From Styela clava (taxonomy: Eukaryota; Chordata; Ascidiacea; Stolidobranchia; Styelidae): DNA of 64,000 nt. Both the position numbers and the translations under genes were made by a program. The stretch lies in assembly GCF_964204865.1 (NCBI RefSeq), contig NC_135262.1, forward strand, positions 17,537,650 to 17,601,649, given 5' to 3'. Of the stretch, positions 13,191-25,120 are shown piece by piece (the stretch's first letter is position 1; each line of letters opens with the position of its first letter). The notes below the pieces were generated by a model, which had not been told where the DNA came from, made no database searches, and was given only the letters and a program-made list of their open reading frames with translations.

Positions 13191-14517
13191 TTATCTATTG
13201 TCAAACCAGAAATCAGGCGCAAATATACGTTTTATAAACTGCAAAAATCATTTCACCAATGAAGCGAAATTTATATAGTATCAGACATATGAATGTACAT
13301 GTTTGTTGTGATTTTCTTATAAATAAGGTGGCATGACGATACTCCAGTCCACAGGCAAGACGAAATTCTGACGACGTATTAAAGTAGATTGCGGGAATCA
13401 ATGAGAACTGTCTGTGTGCGGTATCGTTATCAAGCAATATTTTTTTCTCATATTGCGTCAAGAAATATTTTTGTGAGGACTATTGTACGGGAAATATTTT
13501 TTCATTGAAAATATTGCTGCTGTTTGCGAATAGCTTAATTAAGTGTGCGAGACAAACGGATAAAACAGTTAGTGTTAGTGATCCAGATGCATTAATAGCG
13601 TGGCACGAGACTCACTACCAAGTGTTCACTGGAGTACTTAAATTAATCGCACCGAAATTTGCTTTGTACGTATATGGAAACATGTGTCTCAACATTTTCA
13701 AAAAAAAAAATTATGCTCCTTTCGGTAGGCGTTTCGCTGTGCATCGGCGCTAGGGATAGGTTTTCGATTAGAAAACTCATAGCGGTAAATGTCAGGCAAG
13801 AATCTTGTTCCAGTTTCTACTCGCGAGGATGTGGCGGGCTTGACGCAGAGAGGCAGATGTCGCAAATTTGATTCCATCACACACAAAACTAGAATTCCAA
13901 CACCCGTATACTAACTTATCTTTTAAAACATTTTGGACCAGATTAAAAATGTTGAATTTATCCGTTTTCATTCGGCCGATATAAATATCGATACCAAAAA
14001 GGTGACATTTATTGCCGATACCGATACGTCTCTAAATTGAATCAAGCTTATTTTAGGTGGTTTAATTCGTCCGCAAAGTTAAAAATCTGAGTCTGAAATC
14101 TGATCTGAATTTTAAAGTCTGAGCAGTCAATCCGGAATATTAGTCAGTGAAACGTTTTATAAAAAAGTGTGGTATCAATATTCTGATAAGACTCGATACA
14201 AACGCGATTTCTGTGAAGAAAAGTCCACGCGTTTAGGATATATCGCTTCATTTTATGGCCTTCTTTTCATTTGACATAGCCGACCGGTTCACTCTGAGAT
14301 AACTTTAATGAGTTTCGCCGGTGTCGCCCATCATGATGGCCGGAGACACTATGACCGTCAGCTGCGGCCGACCTCGACTGTACAGATATCCTTCACTTCG
14401 TGAACTGTATTTCTGGTAGTGCTTCACTGTGACGTCATTCCTTGTTCTGTGCGACAAAGTAGTGTAGGGCTTTCTCATAAACAAATGGTTATTGTCGGAC
14501 GGATTTTCCTTGACGCT

Positions 14518-14620
14518 GGCGTAGTCTAGTCTATGGGCTACTTCAACCGAGATAAAGAAAAGTTCTTCTAAACTTACCCTGCGGGTTTAAATCCCGCCCA
14601 TTATACCACGGACACTATCC
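14518..14620 (+). repeat. tRNA-like sequence (probable SINE head)
   Basis: An A-box-like TGGCGTAGTCTAGTCTATGG is followed about 60 bases on by a T-arm/B-box GCGGGTTTAAATCCCGC. The 5' and 3' ends do not pair as a clean acceptor stem, so I call a tRNA-derived repeat, not a tRNA gene. Its layout resembles the copy at 21880-22020. Confidence 0.45.
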
Positions 14621-15514
14621 AGTGCTTCTTTTCTACGACTGACAAAGGAATCCATTAACTCGACTAACTATATTTCCGGACCCTATAAGACGCGATGCCA
14701 ATTTAGGATTGGCTTACGCAATAATAAAATTCAAATGTTAGATGTTTCAAATAATAAAATTTAAGTATCTCAATTAAGTAACAAACGTCAGTTTTGTAGC
14801 ACTGGCCGGGATTTTATCTGTGGAAATAAATGTAACCGATTAGAATTTTTAAAATTCAAATCAGTAGTCACCTTGAACATTAACGCCGTAGCAGCGTTCT
14901 TATCACTCGTGAGATCTATTGCTAGGTGTTGCCATTTAAAATAACGTTGGTAAACTTTTCTATGTTGTAATTTGATCGTCAGCTGCCTGCAGGTATGAAG
15001 GTGTCGGTAGAATTGAAACCACGAATAAATCTAAAATTAGACTTGAATTATTTTCTGAGTTAAAGCTAGAAAATTATTTAAGGTGTACTTCATATTGGTT
15101 TGTCGTGATTGGGCACTTTGAAAGAATAAATAACTGTAGTGAGTTCACCATATTCGAGATAGCAATTTAATTAGTGTACAGGAAAAAGTTTATGCCGATA
15201 ATTTTATACGTTTAGATTGGAACAGTCGTTGTTCGGGACATGAGAATTTTTATATGGTATAATGGAGCAATAACACGAAACCCTTATATCTTAGGTTTGG
15301 ATGAGGCTATGATTACTATGCAGTTGGTACAAGTTGTATCGAAACTTAAAGACGGCATGAACTAAGAAAAGTTTCCTAGAAATACCCTCTAGAAACTCGC
15401 TACACGGCAGTTTGGCTTCTTTCTGATAGCGCTTGGTCGAATGTTCCAGCCATTAAACCTCGACACTCTGTTCCTACGTATCATGAAAGTTCTGTTCGTT
15501 TTTAGAATAAATAT

Positions 15515-16304
15515 ATGACAATGAGTACTATCGATACTATTTTGCCGGTACTGAATATTTTGCTACTATGTTTTGCGAGTGGATACTCCGTTTTTGAGTT
15601 TGAATTTGATGAGGAGAACAAAGTTTACGCGTTGGCACAAAGCAGTATGGGTATGACTATAAACTTTCCTAATCTACATTAGCAACCACTTTACATAATT
15701 GAGTCGAGCGGCGTAGTTAATTACATAAACTATAATTAAAATAATTTCTTCAATTTGTCAGTGCAAAGGATGTGGTACCAATTGGCGTTTTCATATTATC
15801 TCATAGCGAGATTTCTCAATAGTAAGAATCTTTTTTAAATGCTTGCTCCCTGGATAAGTAAGTAAGCATTAAAAGTATGGTACACGATTGGACAATTAAA
15901 CTATGTGAGAACTTTGGGGTTTATACATGTACTCGTTTTCTGCTCAGGACTATCACACAAAATTTTGGGTTGCTATACTCTATTTAGTCAAAATAAGTAA
16001 TCTCGTGTTGCTGCAAAATGCATTGGGCAGTATTAGCATCATGTGTTCGAATTATTGTGAGATGCTCTTCGGTTTTTGCACCGGAAACAAATTTCTTATA
16101 TTATAAGTTGATTCAATTAATTTAAAACATTTGCTGTCATGGATTTTAGGTCATTGTGGTTTTGACATATCTAAAGTTGATGCCTATTGCTATTGGAATG
16201 TAAAGACGGAAACATGGAAATGTGCTTATACATGCAAACCTGGATATTTTGTTTTGGTTATAGATGACAATACTTATCCTTTTATTGTAGAAGATTGTAA
16301 GTGA
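15515..16304 (+). CDS. Secreted cysteine-rich protein, 5' exons (unrecognised family)
   Basis: Exon 1 (15515-15650) starts ATG and encodes a signal peptide (IDTILPVLNILLLCFASG) and a short acidic stretch. Exon 2 (from 16150) joins in phase and encodes GHCGFDISKVDAYCYW... with five cysteines and a TCKPGY motif loosely like half of a sushi/CCP or other disulfide module. Two endings are possible. Either exon 2 reads through EDCK to TGA at 16302-16304 and this is a small two-exon gene of about 96 residues, or it splices at GTAAGT (16297) or GTGAGT (16301) into the exons at 18475-19481. Neither donor joins those exons in frame, so a small exon would have to lie between. I do not recognise the family. 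Confidence 0.55.
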
Positions 16305-18474
16305 GTATGTTATCTGTGAGTAAAATTACTTAATACGACATTGAATGTTGAGGCCGTCTATGGCGGTAAGAAGATCATAATAAATATTTAAAAGGTCTTT
16401 TCTACCCGCAATACACGTGTTTCATTGATGTGGAGACTAGTAAGGCTTCCTTTTTCACGTTTAAGTGCTTCTGAAGTCAAGTTTAAAAACTCAACTAAGT
16501 TGAAGAAAAACTCCAAAAACTGAAATTACATAGTTTGTTATATTTTGGACTCTTAATGTACCTAAAGGTTGATATTTAGTTGTGAGATAATCCCTTTTCT
16601 CTACAACTAACTAATGGACCAATCGATTTCAGTGCTTAAAAATGGATGAAGCCGCTGGAAAGCTATTACTTTTAAATTTTGCATAAATATTACTATACGT
16701 GGCGCTGCGTTAAGCTTGTCTGTCGATCTTTTTGCAAAACTCGTTGCCCAACTAAGTAAGTGTCGATCAGTACCTGTATATTTGAACGTTGTTGTATTGT
16801 TGTGAAAAAATTATGCATTTCAATCGATATTTTTCGGAACAACAAATTTTTCGCCCCCATCAAATTAAAAAATGAATTTCTGCTCATGCTGGCAAGTTTA
16901 ATTTCCAGTTCGTACATTTATATTTTATTTTGGTGCTATTGAAAGCGATTGTGTCATTCCCAGAAGACACTGGGCGCGTTATTATTATTCCGAACCGAAT
17001 AAATAACACATAATTGCACGCTTTGACGATGCGGACAAACAAACAAATTCTTTGTCCACATTCACGTCAAGTGTTGACGGCGAGAGAACGAAAGATAATG
17101 GTTTTATATGAAATAATGTTCATATTGAACATTATTTCCCTCCGGCGTGAACAATCATGCAAACTTTGTCATAGCTAGCTTACCGGAAAAGGTTTGTAGC
17201 GTCAGATTGCAGAAAAACCTACAACAAAAAATACCAAAATATAAGCTTTATATTCATTTAATAAAACTTTAGTCCGTAGCGAGACTGAAAACCTTTTCTC
17301 AGAAAACACTGTTGACTTCGCATACAGGATACTGAGAAATCACTGATGAGTCAGACGCAACATGATGTGATTAATCTCATGCTTAATTAACGGGTTCAAA
17401 TGGCAAATTATTCTGTGCTTCGGCGTGCGGGGGAAGTAGCACGTGATATCAATAGTAATCTATATAACATTTTTGATACTTTGTCACTAACAGCTACAAA
17501 GAAGATGAATGGCTGGAAAACAGATGTGTTCCTGAACAAGACGTTGATCATTTTTGTCTTGGAGATTACGTTGAACAGGTCTGCTATGTTTTGTAAAAGA
17601 ATGAACTGTTTAGGAAATTCTAAAATAAACTCATGTTCTCAAAAAAAAAATAATCTCTTGATAGGCATTGTCAAAGCATAAGTCGTGGCAAATGATGCAC
17701 AATACACAACACATTGTAGTTTCGGGTCCAGTAAAAATTATCCAATGTTATTTTTTGTAATAACTTAAGTTGAATGACAATTGTCATTCAAGTGTTATTT
17801 TTAGTTTCTCAATCACGACGTATAGAAAGTTTCGATTACCAAAAAATTACTTTCAAAACATCATGGAAACAACAGATTACCATAAATGATATGGTTGTAT
17901 TGGTTTGCGATTTTAACAAAATTTTGGAAATATCATCGACTGAAAAGTGAAGATTTTAGCAGACAGAAATTTCACGGTCTCTGGTCTTTTTTGCTTTGTC
18001 GCGTAACTGTGTTAATTATTGATGATTTCTAGCTGACAGGTTTGATTACGGCTATTTGTCGTACCTAAATCATTCAATCACCATACACTATTTCAAGCCA
18101 ACACGTATGATATAACAATGGGAATTCTTGCTCTGAGTATAAAGTACTGAAATATAAATGGGATGGAACAGACGTAAAAATTCATTATTAATCTCTGTCC
18201 TGATTCGCAGAATGATAAAATACAGCGTTCAAAGATCAAAGCGTCTTTTTCCATATACTCGAACACAACAAAAAATGTACACTTTTTCCAGCTACTATGT
18301 GTGACTGGAAGACTTGTGGTATTATACTATCATCCGTATTCTAATAACGCGACAGGCATATTTATTCTAATTTCCCAACGTAAGGTAAAAATTACTCTCT
18401 TCAGGAATTAGGACAACAGTAAGAGTAGGCGTCATTGCAAATTTAAATATGAAAACAACTTTTATTATTTTCAG
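16305..18474. other. Probable intron with no recognised content
   Basis: AT-rich sequence between the two exon groups of the cysteine-rich gene. A missing linking exon may lie here, but no acceptor-ORF-donor set convinced me. The frame 17400-17681 shows no family features. Confidence 0.4.
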
Positions 18475-19481
18475 ATAGACCTCTGTCCATATTCGATAGA
18501 TGCATTGTTAACTTGGTACAACGAGACAGATGATTACATGTTCAAACGACCGCCATTTCAAGCACAGTCACTTGGTTTCTTACTACAAGTACAACTACAA
18601 GTCGAGAATGATAATGACGTACAAAGAAGTTTTAAGTCAAAGAGAAAGGTAGGAAAATTGGGATCATCAGCGGGCGAAAAAGGGACAGAGACAGAACACT
18701 AAACAGATAAGCAAAATATATTTTCTGATGGGTTAGGATGAATAATTCAATCGCTTGTTTGTCTCTTGGCCAGCTCTTTCTAATTGTCCCGAGTTATGAG
18801 TTTGAGCAGTGTTAAAATGCATCAAGCGCTTAACTACTGTGATTTATAAGAATAACAAAATCTCTCTCCGCGAAATAGTAAGCTTATTAATGAGCTTTCG
18901 CTAGACCACAGTTCAACTTCTTCCGATGAGACAAAATATAACTACAAAGATAAAGATCGTAACATTTGTTGAGTCAGGTTACTAACTTGACTAATTAATA
19001 CAGATGGAATCTGTGCTGGTCGTTTGACTAGATTTCATATATTTCTACGTGGGAAAGACCTGCAATCTGTCCTTGAATGCTCTGTACTTTGTGTTTGTAT
19101 GTATTTATCATTGAACAAAATTGTAGTTCATAAAATTTTTTTTTTCATAGAATACGTGTCAGGTGAGCGGATACTTTCCCTGTACCACTCTGAGTATGTG
19201 TCCTTGGCAGAGAAAGGGGAAGAAATGTGGAGGTAACCGTAGATTTTAGTAATTCTGTTCCACTTTTGCCTAACCTTAGTAACAATTTACAAAGTACTCT
19301 CATCTTAATGTACAATTTCTACCTTATTCCCGTGGCCAAATAACACGAACGGACAAAATATTTTTCAGCTGTAACTCAATGCGGATTTGACTGCAACAGA
19401 ATACAATGCATGAAATATTGTCTAAGATGCAAACGTGGACGTCTTGCTGCTAAATGTTTTCAATACAAGACATTTGCCTAA
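18475..19481 (+). CDS. Secreted cysteine-rich protein, 3' exons (unrecognised family)
   Basis: Three exons join in frame: 18475-18648 (AG acceptor after TTATTATTTTCAG), 19151-19232 and 19369-19481 (stop). They encode about 122 residues with eleven cysteines: one near the start (IDLCPYS) and ten in the last 65 residues, in the pattern NTC, FPC, SMC, KKCG, TQCGFDC, IQC, KYC, LRC, KC. A basic stretch KSKRK just before the cysteine-rich part could be a proprotein cleavage site (inference). There is no in-frame ATG before 18475, so it is the continuation of an upstream gene, most likely the one starting at 15515. Five plus eleven cysteines make an even sixteen, which fits one disulfide-bonded product. 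No homologue is recognised. Confidence 0.55.
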
Positions 19482-21780
19482 ATACTAATTTCCTCTCATG
19501 CTGTCCCGAATATGATTGACTGTTGAGAAGTATTTTAGGGCAATATTCTTGTCTTATATATATAAATATATACATAGCTGCATTGACTTGTATGTTTTGT
19601 TAAATGAACCCATAATTTCACGCGTGATAGCCACAACGAAATTTCCATAATTTTTATTTGCGCCTCACGAATCACATGTTCAACATATTTTCGTGGTGAT
19701 CAATTAATGTAAAGGAGAATGTAATAAATTATGTGAATTATTGAAAATTTCCATTTTTTGGCATACCCAAATCTGCACATTTTAATAGTGGCGGCAAGGA
19801 GTTGATATCCACCTGACCCAACGGGATTACAATAATTATATATATTTATTTTCACTCTGAAGCTCACTCTATTAGTTGGGATATAAATTAGGCATGTACT
19901 CATCCTGATCATGGCGCCTAAGAATTCGCTAAATTCATTACATTGATCTTTTCTCACCACCAAACTTGTTAAAAAGGTCTGTAACAATTCTAATTCACGT
20001 ATATATTTTTTTTTCAAAAAGTCTGGTATTGAGTATGTTAGATGAATTTAATGAGATTGATCCTGAGATGTCAAGAGTTACTAGCTAGAGCATGAACTCT
20101 ACCTTTCATGATCCGTAGTCCGGTTTCATAGATTTTTCTTCTGTGAAAATACCTGGTTTTGTTTTAATGCGCTACTCCACGTTTAGTAATGGAAAGCAAA
20201 CAAACGAAAGAATTAATGCATTGCAGTCTAAGAATTGAACTTAACGCGGTCAATTTCCTCAAATTAGTATAATCATGTAGAAAGGTAGTTAGCGGAGTTT
20301 TTGCTTATGACTCCCATAGAACCGCCTTGAGCCGGGGTTGATTGGACACTATTCGACCGTTGCACCGTCTGTAAACGGCCAAACGGCACCCTCAGGGGCG
20401 CTATCGCCATATACGAATCTATATAGACTTCTTGTTGAAGTTTTTCTCACACTTGTTTTTCTCTTAATCAGCTGTTTCTAATTGTGGCAAGCTGTGAGTT
20501 TAGGCAGTGTTAAGATACTTGTCGTGTTGTGTACGCATTTGCTATTTAGTTTAGGTAAAAGGATTGATTGATATTTCGCAATGATGTATTAGATTTGCAT
20601 CTTCAGAATTGAGTATGTCATTTGGTTGCCTGTTCGATTGGTCGTTAATTTTAACAACCCACTAACCATTTTCATCACTATACCCACTATCATCCCCCGG
20701 ACTACATCATCTAACATAATTTACCACTAACTACTACTATCCTCCTGCTATCGACGACCAACCAATAAAACCACGTCATTTCCATCTAATTTAGCCCAAT
20801 TAAGCATGTAACGAGCAGTTAATGAAACGTCTCGTAGCACACTATGCAGGAAAGGAAGCTGGACAAACGAACACAAAACATATGCTTTTGCTCCAGCAAA
20901 AAAATAGGCGATATTTTGGAGGTGGCTCAGCCTTCCACGTGATTGCAAGCAATCAGGTTATATAAATATATAAAAAATGGGGGATCATTTACAATACAAC
21001 GGTATGACTTGTGCAGATGGACGTATACTACCATCAGTCTCCAGTCGGAGGATCTCTTGCGAAGATGGTTATTGAGATATGAAAACGAAAAAAAATGATT
21101 TTCAGTCCAGCTGTCGACTACAAAAATCTTGGCGTATTCAAGTGCATTCTATTGGCAAATTTCGATTTACAACCTTTTCTATTTCGACTGGAAATTTCCA
21201 CTTTAAGAAGATTCAAATGTCATTCCGAGGAAATTTGAAAGTGCCAAACTCCTCCTCTGATTGCAACAGAATTGGTAGGCTATTTCTTCAAGAAAAACAT
21301 TTGCGCGAACAATTTTTTCCACCACGCATTCGATTTTATATATCCAATGTAACCATTTGGCTGAGGTCAGACTCTTCGATTTCTTCAAAACTTCATATTG
21401 TTCCAAGGTCCGGTTATTTGGGAATGAAATTAGTCAGGAAATAAAAGACTGCAGTTGCGCATGCTTCGCCAGCAAACTTTTTAAAAAATATATTGATAGC
21501 TACAGTTGACATTGGTCGCTGTTGGTAGGAGGGCAAGAAACTATTGTGTTTTAACATATTCAATTGAGTTTTGATTTTTCCTCTCCTGTGTTAAATTATT
21601 TTCAGTGTGCGTTACTCTGGCTCAATATCGTTGACAAAATGTTAATTTTATATATGTTTTTTAAAAGCTGTGACTAACTCGGTGACCTAACGGTCGCTTC
21701 CTTACAGCTCGTCACAATGCCTTGAAATTTAAACTACGTATTTGACATTGTTGACGGGATAAAATACTACTGCCTTTATG
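19482..21780. other. Intergenic region
   Basis: No supported gene. It has short frames without motifs and AT-rich low-complexity sequence. Several minus-strand and plus-strand frames of 60-120 codons here look random. Confidence 0.5.
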
Positions 21781-21784
21781 CGTA

Positions 21785-22050
21785 TGCTGTGTTTTTCAAC
21801 AACGCAGGCGAATGGAGAGAATTCACAAGCGTACAAAAAAGGTTTTTTTATGCTTGACTAATTCAGATCGATATATAGTAATAATGGGCCTCAAATCTCT
21901 CGGCGCTGGCATAGCCTGGTGGTTACTTCGCAAATCAAGGTTCAAGAAATGTTGCTCAAAACAATCTCTTGCGGGTTCGATTCCCGCCCCCAACACCACG
22001 GGCGCAGCCCGGCGTTTTTGCAATTTTAATCATCATATTGAAGATTAAAA
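21785..22050 (+). repeat. tRNA-derived SINE copy 1
   Basis: A-box TGGCATAGCCTGGTGG and perfect B-box GGTTCGATTCC (in GCGGGTTCGATTCCCGC) are about 65 bases apart, as in long-variable-arm tRNAs (Leu/Ser type). The 5' leader GCTGTGTTTTTCAACAACGC, AGAGAATTCACAA and the 3' tail CACCACGGGCGCAG are shared with the copy at 24930-25120, so this is a dispersed repeat, not a single tRNA gene. Confidence 0.65.
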
Positions 22051-22233
22051 GATATTCTTCATTTTCACAGGACCCGCGATTCAAACTAAATTACGATCGT
22101 ACCTTTTTACGGGACTTTTTCTCAAACTCAAATGCTCGCTGTTGAATGGTGATATATCTGCAATAATGATGTCACATTGTCGACTACGTAATTTCATTTC
22201 ATCACAAGATGATAAATGTCAATAGCCCAATAA

Positions 22234-22315
22234 CGAGTACTCCCGTAGTGTGTGTACCAAGTTAGGGTTAGGCCATAATTTTATTCTGATTTTCCTCATT
22301 TTAGTTCTATTACGA
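22234..22315. mobile_element. MITE with telomere-like repeat (copy 3, partial)
   Basis: Left half only: AGTACTCCCGTAGTGTGTGT, then ACCAAGTTAGGGTTAGGCC and the conserved 'ttttagttctattacga' segment. It stops abruptly at 22315, where a hAT-like end begins. Confidence 0.6.
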
Positions 22316-23004
22316 CAGGCATGTTCAACCTTTTTTGTGCCGCGGGCCACTTTTAAATTAGGAAACTCATCGTGGGCCTTAAACTCAATATATATATCAG
22401 TTCTGATTTAGAATTTGCGCGTCGCCAAATCAAATTGGATTGCACAAATCTATTGCGGATATCTGAGCACAATATGAAGGCATTTTTACGCAGTGCTTGT
22501 TTTAAATCAATTTTTTCCTGTATCTTTTGAATTTGTATTGAAATACCTTTTGCATCGCCTTGAAACTATGCCAAAATGTTGCGTTCTGGCAGCTGCACAA
22601 GCTGATGAAATAATATTTTTAAAAATGTAAAAAAAAATTCTTGATTTGACTTTCACTGTCATCGCGAAACTATGTATATCGCTAAGTTAGTACCTACACC
22701 AAAGTCATAAGATTTTAACAGGAATATTCATCCTAGTTACGGGCAAGATAAATACGAACAAAACGTCATGGCACCACATGATATAAACCCGATATATTAA
22801 TACTCGTTTTAGTGAGATATGACTTAGATGAATTAGTATATTACATGGCTATATATCGATATATTTTTCATAAAATAAAGGCATTATTACCGTAAAAACT
22901 ATTAATTTATTTGACCGTATTTTAATCTTTTAATTGGTGAATATTTGTAATTAGTACCCTGAATAATAAATAATTACAGAAACAAAAACCTGGTTGAACG
23001 AGAC
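22316..23004. mobile_element. hAT-like element, boundaries uncertain
   Basis: The left end CAGGCATGTTCAACC and a GCCGCGGGCC subterminal block look like a hAT terminus. A candidate right end GGTTGAACGAGACTTG near 22989-23004 is a partial complement. No target-site duplication was found, so the 3' limit is tentative. Confidence 0.4.
22490..22740. repeat. Dispersed repeat, copy 1
   Basis: Shares TGCTTGTTTTAAATCAATTT, TTTGCATCGCC, CTGGCAGCTGCACA and CCAAAGTCATAAGA in the same order as 52565-52810, at roughly 70% identity by eye. It lies within the hAT-like element starting at 22316 and may be its interior. Confidence 0.6.
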
Positions 23005-23456
23005 TTGGGTAAGAATAAAAAGCGAAAGATACGCAAATGTATTGAACTCTCGGGCTGTTGTATGCTTCTTCAAAGACGCCTAATGATAATGTCCAATTCT
23101 GATTCTTACAGTATTAGATGTTTTGAAAGGATGAAAATATAAAATTCAAATTTTAATCCTTTTTTCCTTTTATTTGAAAGATAGTACAGTGATACAGCAA
23201 TATACAGAGTACCTATTTATTCACATCTATCATTAATCTTCTTTTGTGAGCATAGCTACAGAAGAGTCTGACTAGCCAATGATTCTCAATAACTGCTCAT
23301 CGGGTTAACATTCAGACTATACCTGTCTTTGTAAATTACATCCGAAATAAACAATATATATATCATGACTGCCGTCCATCGAACTCATTGGGTTTTTTAC
23401 GTTTTACCTACGCTTTCACAACAGGTGAACGGGAGAGTCTAGTCCAGACTCTAGAC

Positions 23457-23765
23457 CGGGGCTACTCAACTATTTTTACCGAAGATCCGCATATAAAACT
23501 TTTAAAATATTTGGGTCCGGTCTTTCCAGAAATTATATTTCGGCACCTTTAAATACGCACTTCCTCGTCCGACTAATCATTATTAGCTAATCAAGATTGT
23601 TGTGTTCTAGTTATTTTCATATATATTTGAATCTATAAAAGGGATTTCATAAAAGGAAACCTCAAAAGTGCGGCTAATAATTCAAAATAAAGAATTAGAC
23701 GCGGTCCGAATCGAATACCCGAAAGGTCCGGATTTGAACCGCGGTCCGCCAGTTGAGTAGCCCTG
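23457..23765. mobile_element. hAT MITE, tandem dimer unit 1
   Basis: Left end CGGGGCTACTCAACTA, right end AGTTGAGTAGCCCTG. Flanked by CTCTAGAC (23449-23456) and CTCTAGAA (23766-23773), matching 7 of 8. Internal sequence is about 80% like unit 2 by eye, including GGTCCG and GCGGTCCG blocks. Confidence 0.85.
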
Positions 23766-23773
23766 CTCTAGAA

Positions 23774-24089
23774 CAGGGCTACTCAACTATTTTTACCGAA
23801 GGTCCGCATACAAAACTTCAAAAATATTAGGATCCGGTCTTTCCGGAAATTATATTTCGGCATCTTTAAACACGCAATTCCTCGGCCGACTAATGATTAT
23901 TAGCTAATCCATATTGTTTGTTATGGCGTTATAGTTCTTTTCATTTAGATTTAAATCTATAGAAGTAATTTTATAATAAAAAACTTCAAAAATGGAGCTA
24001 ATGATCGAAAATAAAGAATTAGGCGCGGTCCGAATCAAATAGCCGGAAGGTCCGGATTCGGACCACGGTCCGCCAGTTGAGTAGCTCTG
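23774..24089. mobile_element. hAT MITE, tandem dimer unit 2
   Basis: Left end CAGGGCTACTCAACTA, right end AGTTGAGTAGCTCTG. Left flank CTCTAGAA is shared with unit 1; right flank CTCTAGAC is at 24090-24097. The layout duplication-element-duplication-element-duplication is a head-to-tail dimer. Confidence 0.85.
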
Positions 24090-24159
24090 CTCTAGACCAC
24101 AACCACGGCAGAACTTACTGGGCTGCGCTCCCGTTTTCTCTGCACAGTCTCCGAAGATA

Positions 24160-24485
24160 TGGTTCTCAAACGGTGGGGCGCGCCCATCATAAAAATGTTT
24201 GCTAGATTTGCTCGTGCGCGCCCCATTTTGGGTGTTTAAATTTCTTGTTTTGTCAGCTAAAAACTACTGCACCAATAAAAATAACAACGAATTTCGCTTG
24301 TTTTCAAAACTTCAATTATTTCATTATTTAAGTTCCATCTCCGCATTTCAACGTGTTTTTTGAATAAAACACACTTTCGATTTACTATATGTTATTTGTA
24401 GCTTATTGTAAGTTAGTTATCTTTAAGGTGGGGCGCGAGATTTGACAAGTTCTCAAGAGGAGGCGCGGCTGAGAAGTCTAAAGGT
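24160..24485. mobile_element. Probable hAT-derived repeat
   Basis: Left part GGTTCTCAAACGGTGGGGCG and right part with GGTGGGGCGCGAG and TTCTCAAGAGGAGGCGCG resemble degraded hAT ends facing each other. No clear target-site duplication. Confidence 0.4.
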
Positions 24486-24491
24486 TTAAGG

Positions 24492-24855
24492 CAGGGGTCG
24501 GCAACCTACGGCCGACGCTTCCCTGAATTATAGTAACAAAACAGCTGTTTTGACGATTATATTTTTTACGTTACACAATTCATTGTGAGAGCGTGTAGAC
24601 TAAATTATATTATATTCTAACAATGGCAAAAAAACGTAGATAAGTTAATGCTAAGTGCAAAGGGTTCAATGGCGCCAAAAATACAATGCAATGAGGAAAT
24701 AAATTTATAGTCGATTCGAGAGATTTATCACTGCTCCATTTTTAATTTAAAAATTATCATTCGTTCGGTTTTCAACTTTTTGAAAATATGTGCGGCCCGC
24801 CAATGACTTGCAATCATTGTTCTGGCCCGCGAGCGACAAAAGGTTGCCACCCTTG
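24492..24855. mobile_element. Non-autonomous hAT MITE
   Basis: Left end CAGGGGTCGGCAACCTACGG; right end, reverse-complemented, CAAGGGTGGCAACC with CTCGCGGGCC inside. Target-site duplication GTTTAAGG (24484-24491) and GTTTAAGA (24856-24863), 7 of 8. Confidence 0.8.
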
Positions 24856-24919
24856 GTTTAAGACCTCACGCCAAACATACGCTGAGTGCTTCGCGGACCG
24901 CACGTTCGTCACTTCTGTT

Positions 24920-25120
24920 TTATACCTATGCTGTGTTTTTCTTATTTGAAAAACGCAGGCAAAGGGAGAGAATTCACAAAATGAGAAACTTGGACAGTTA
25001 TATAATAATAATGAGCTGAAACTCTCTCGCGCTAGCATAGCCTGATGGTTACTTCACAAGTCAAGGTCCAAGAAACAACACCACGGGCGCAGTCCGACGC
25101 TTTTACGGCTTCCACCACCA
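24920..25120 (+). repeat. tRNA-derived SINE copy 2 (B-box region deleted)
   Basis: Shares the leader GCTGTGTTTTTC and AGAGAATTCACAA, the A-box-like TAGCATAGCCTGATGG and the tail ACACCACGGGCGCAGTCCG with the copy at 21785-22050. The stretch holding the B-box is missing, so this copy should be transcriptionally dead. Confidence 0.6.

Larger units (their letters stand above)
11345..15514. other. Intergenic region
   Basis: Between the ZNF341-like and cysteine-rich genes. Apart from the short tandem repeat near 12460, the LINE remnant near 12955 and the tRNA-like sequence near 14520 (listed separately) I see no gene. Reading frames here are short and lack family motifs. Confidence 0.6.

Noticed and set aside
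17400-17681. Linking exon of the cysteine-rich gene
   Set aside because: The frame lacks cysteine pattern and suitable acceptor/donor phases.
21079-21444. 121-codon plus-strand frame
   Set aside because: No motif, an overlapping opposite frame of similar quality, and no splice partners.
21880-22000. A genuine tRNA gene
   Set aside because: A and B boxes are good but the ends do not form a clear acceptor stem, and the leader and tail recur at 24.9 kb, so a SINE is more likely.
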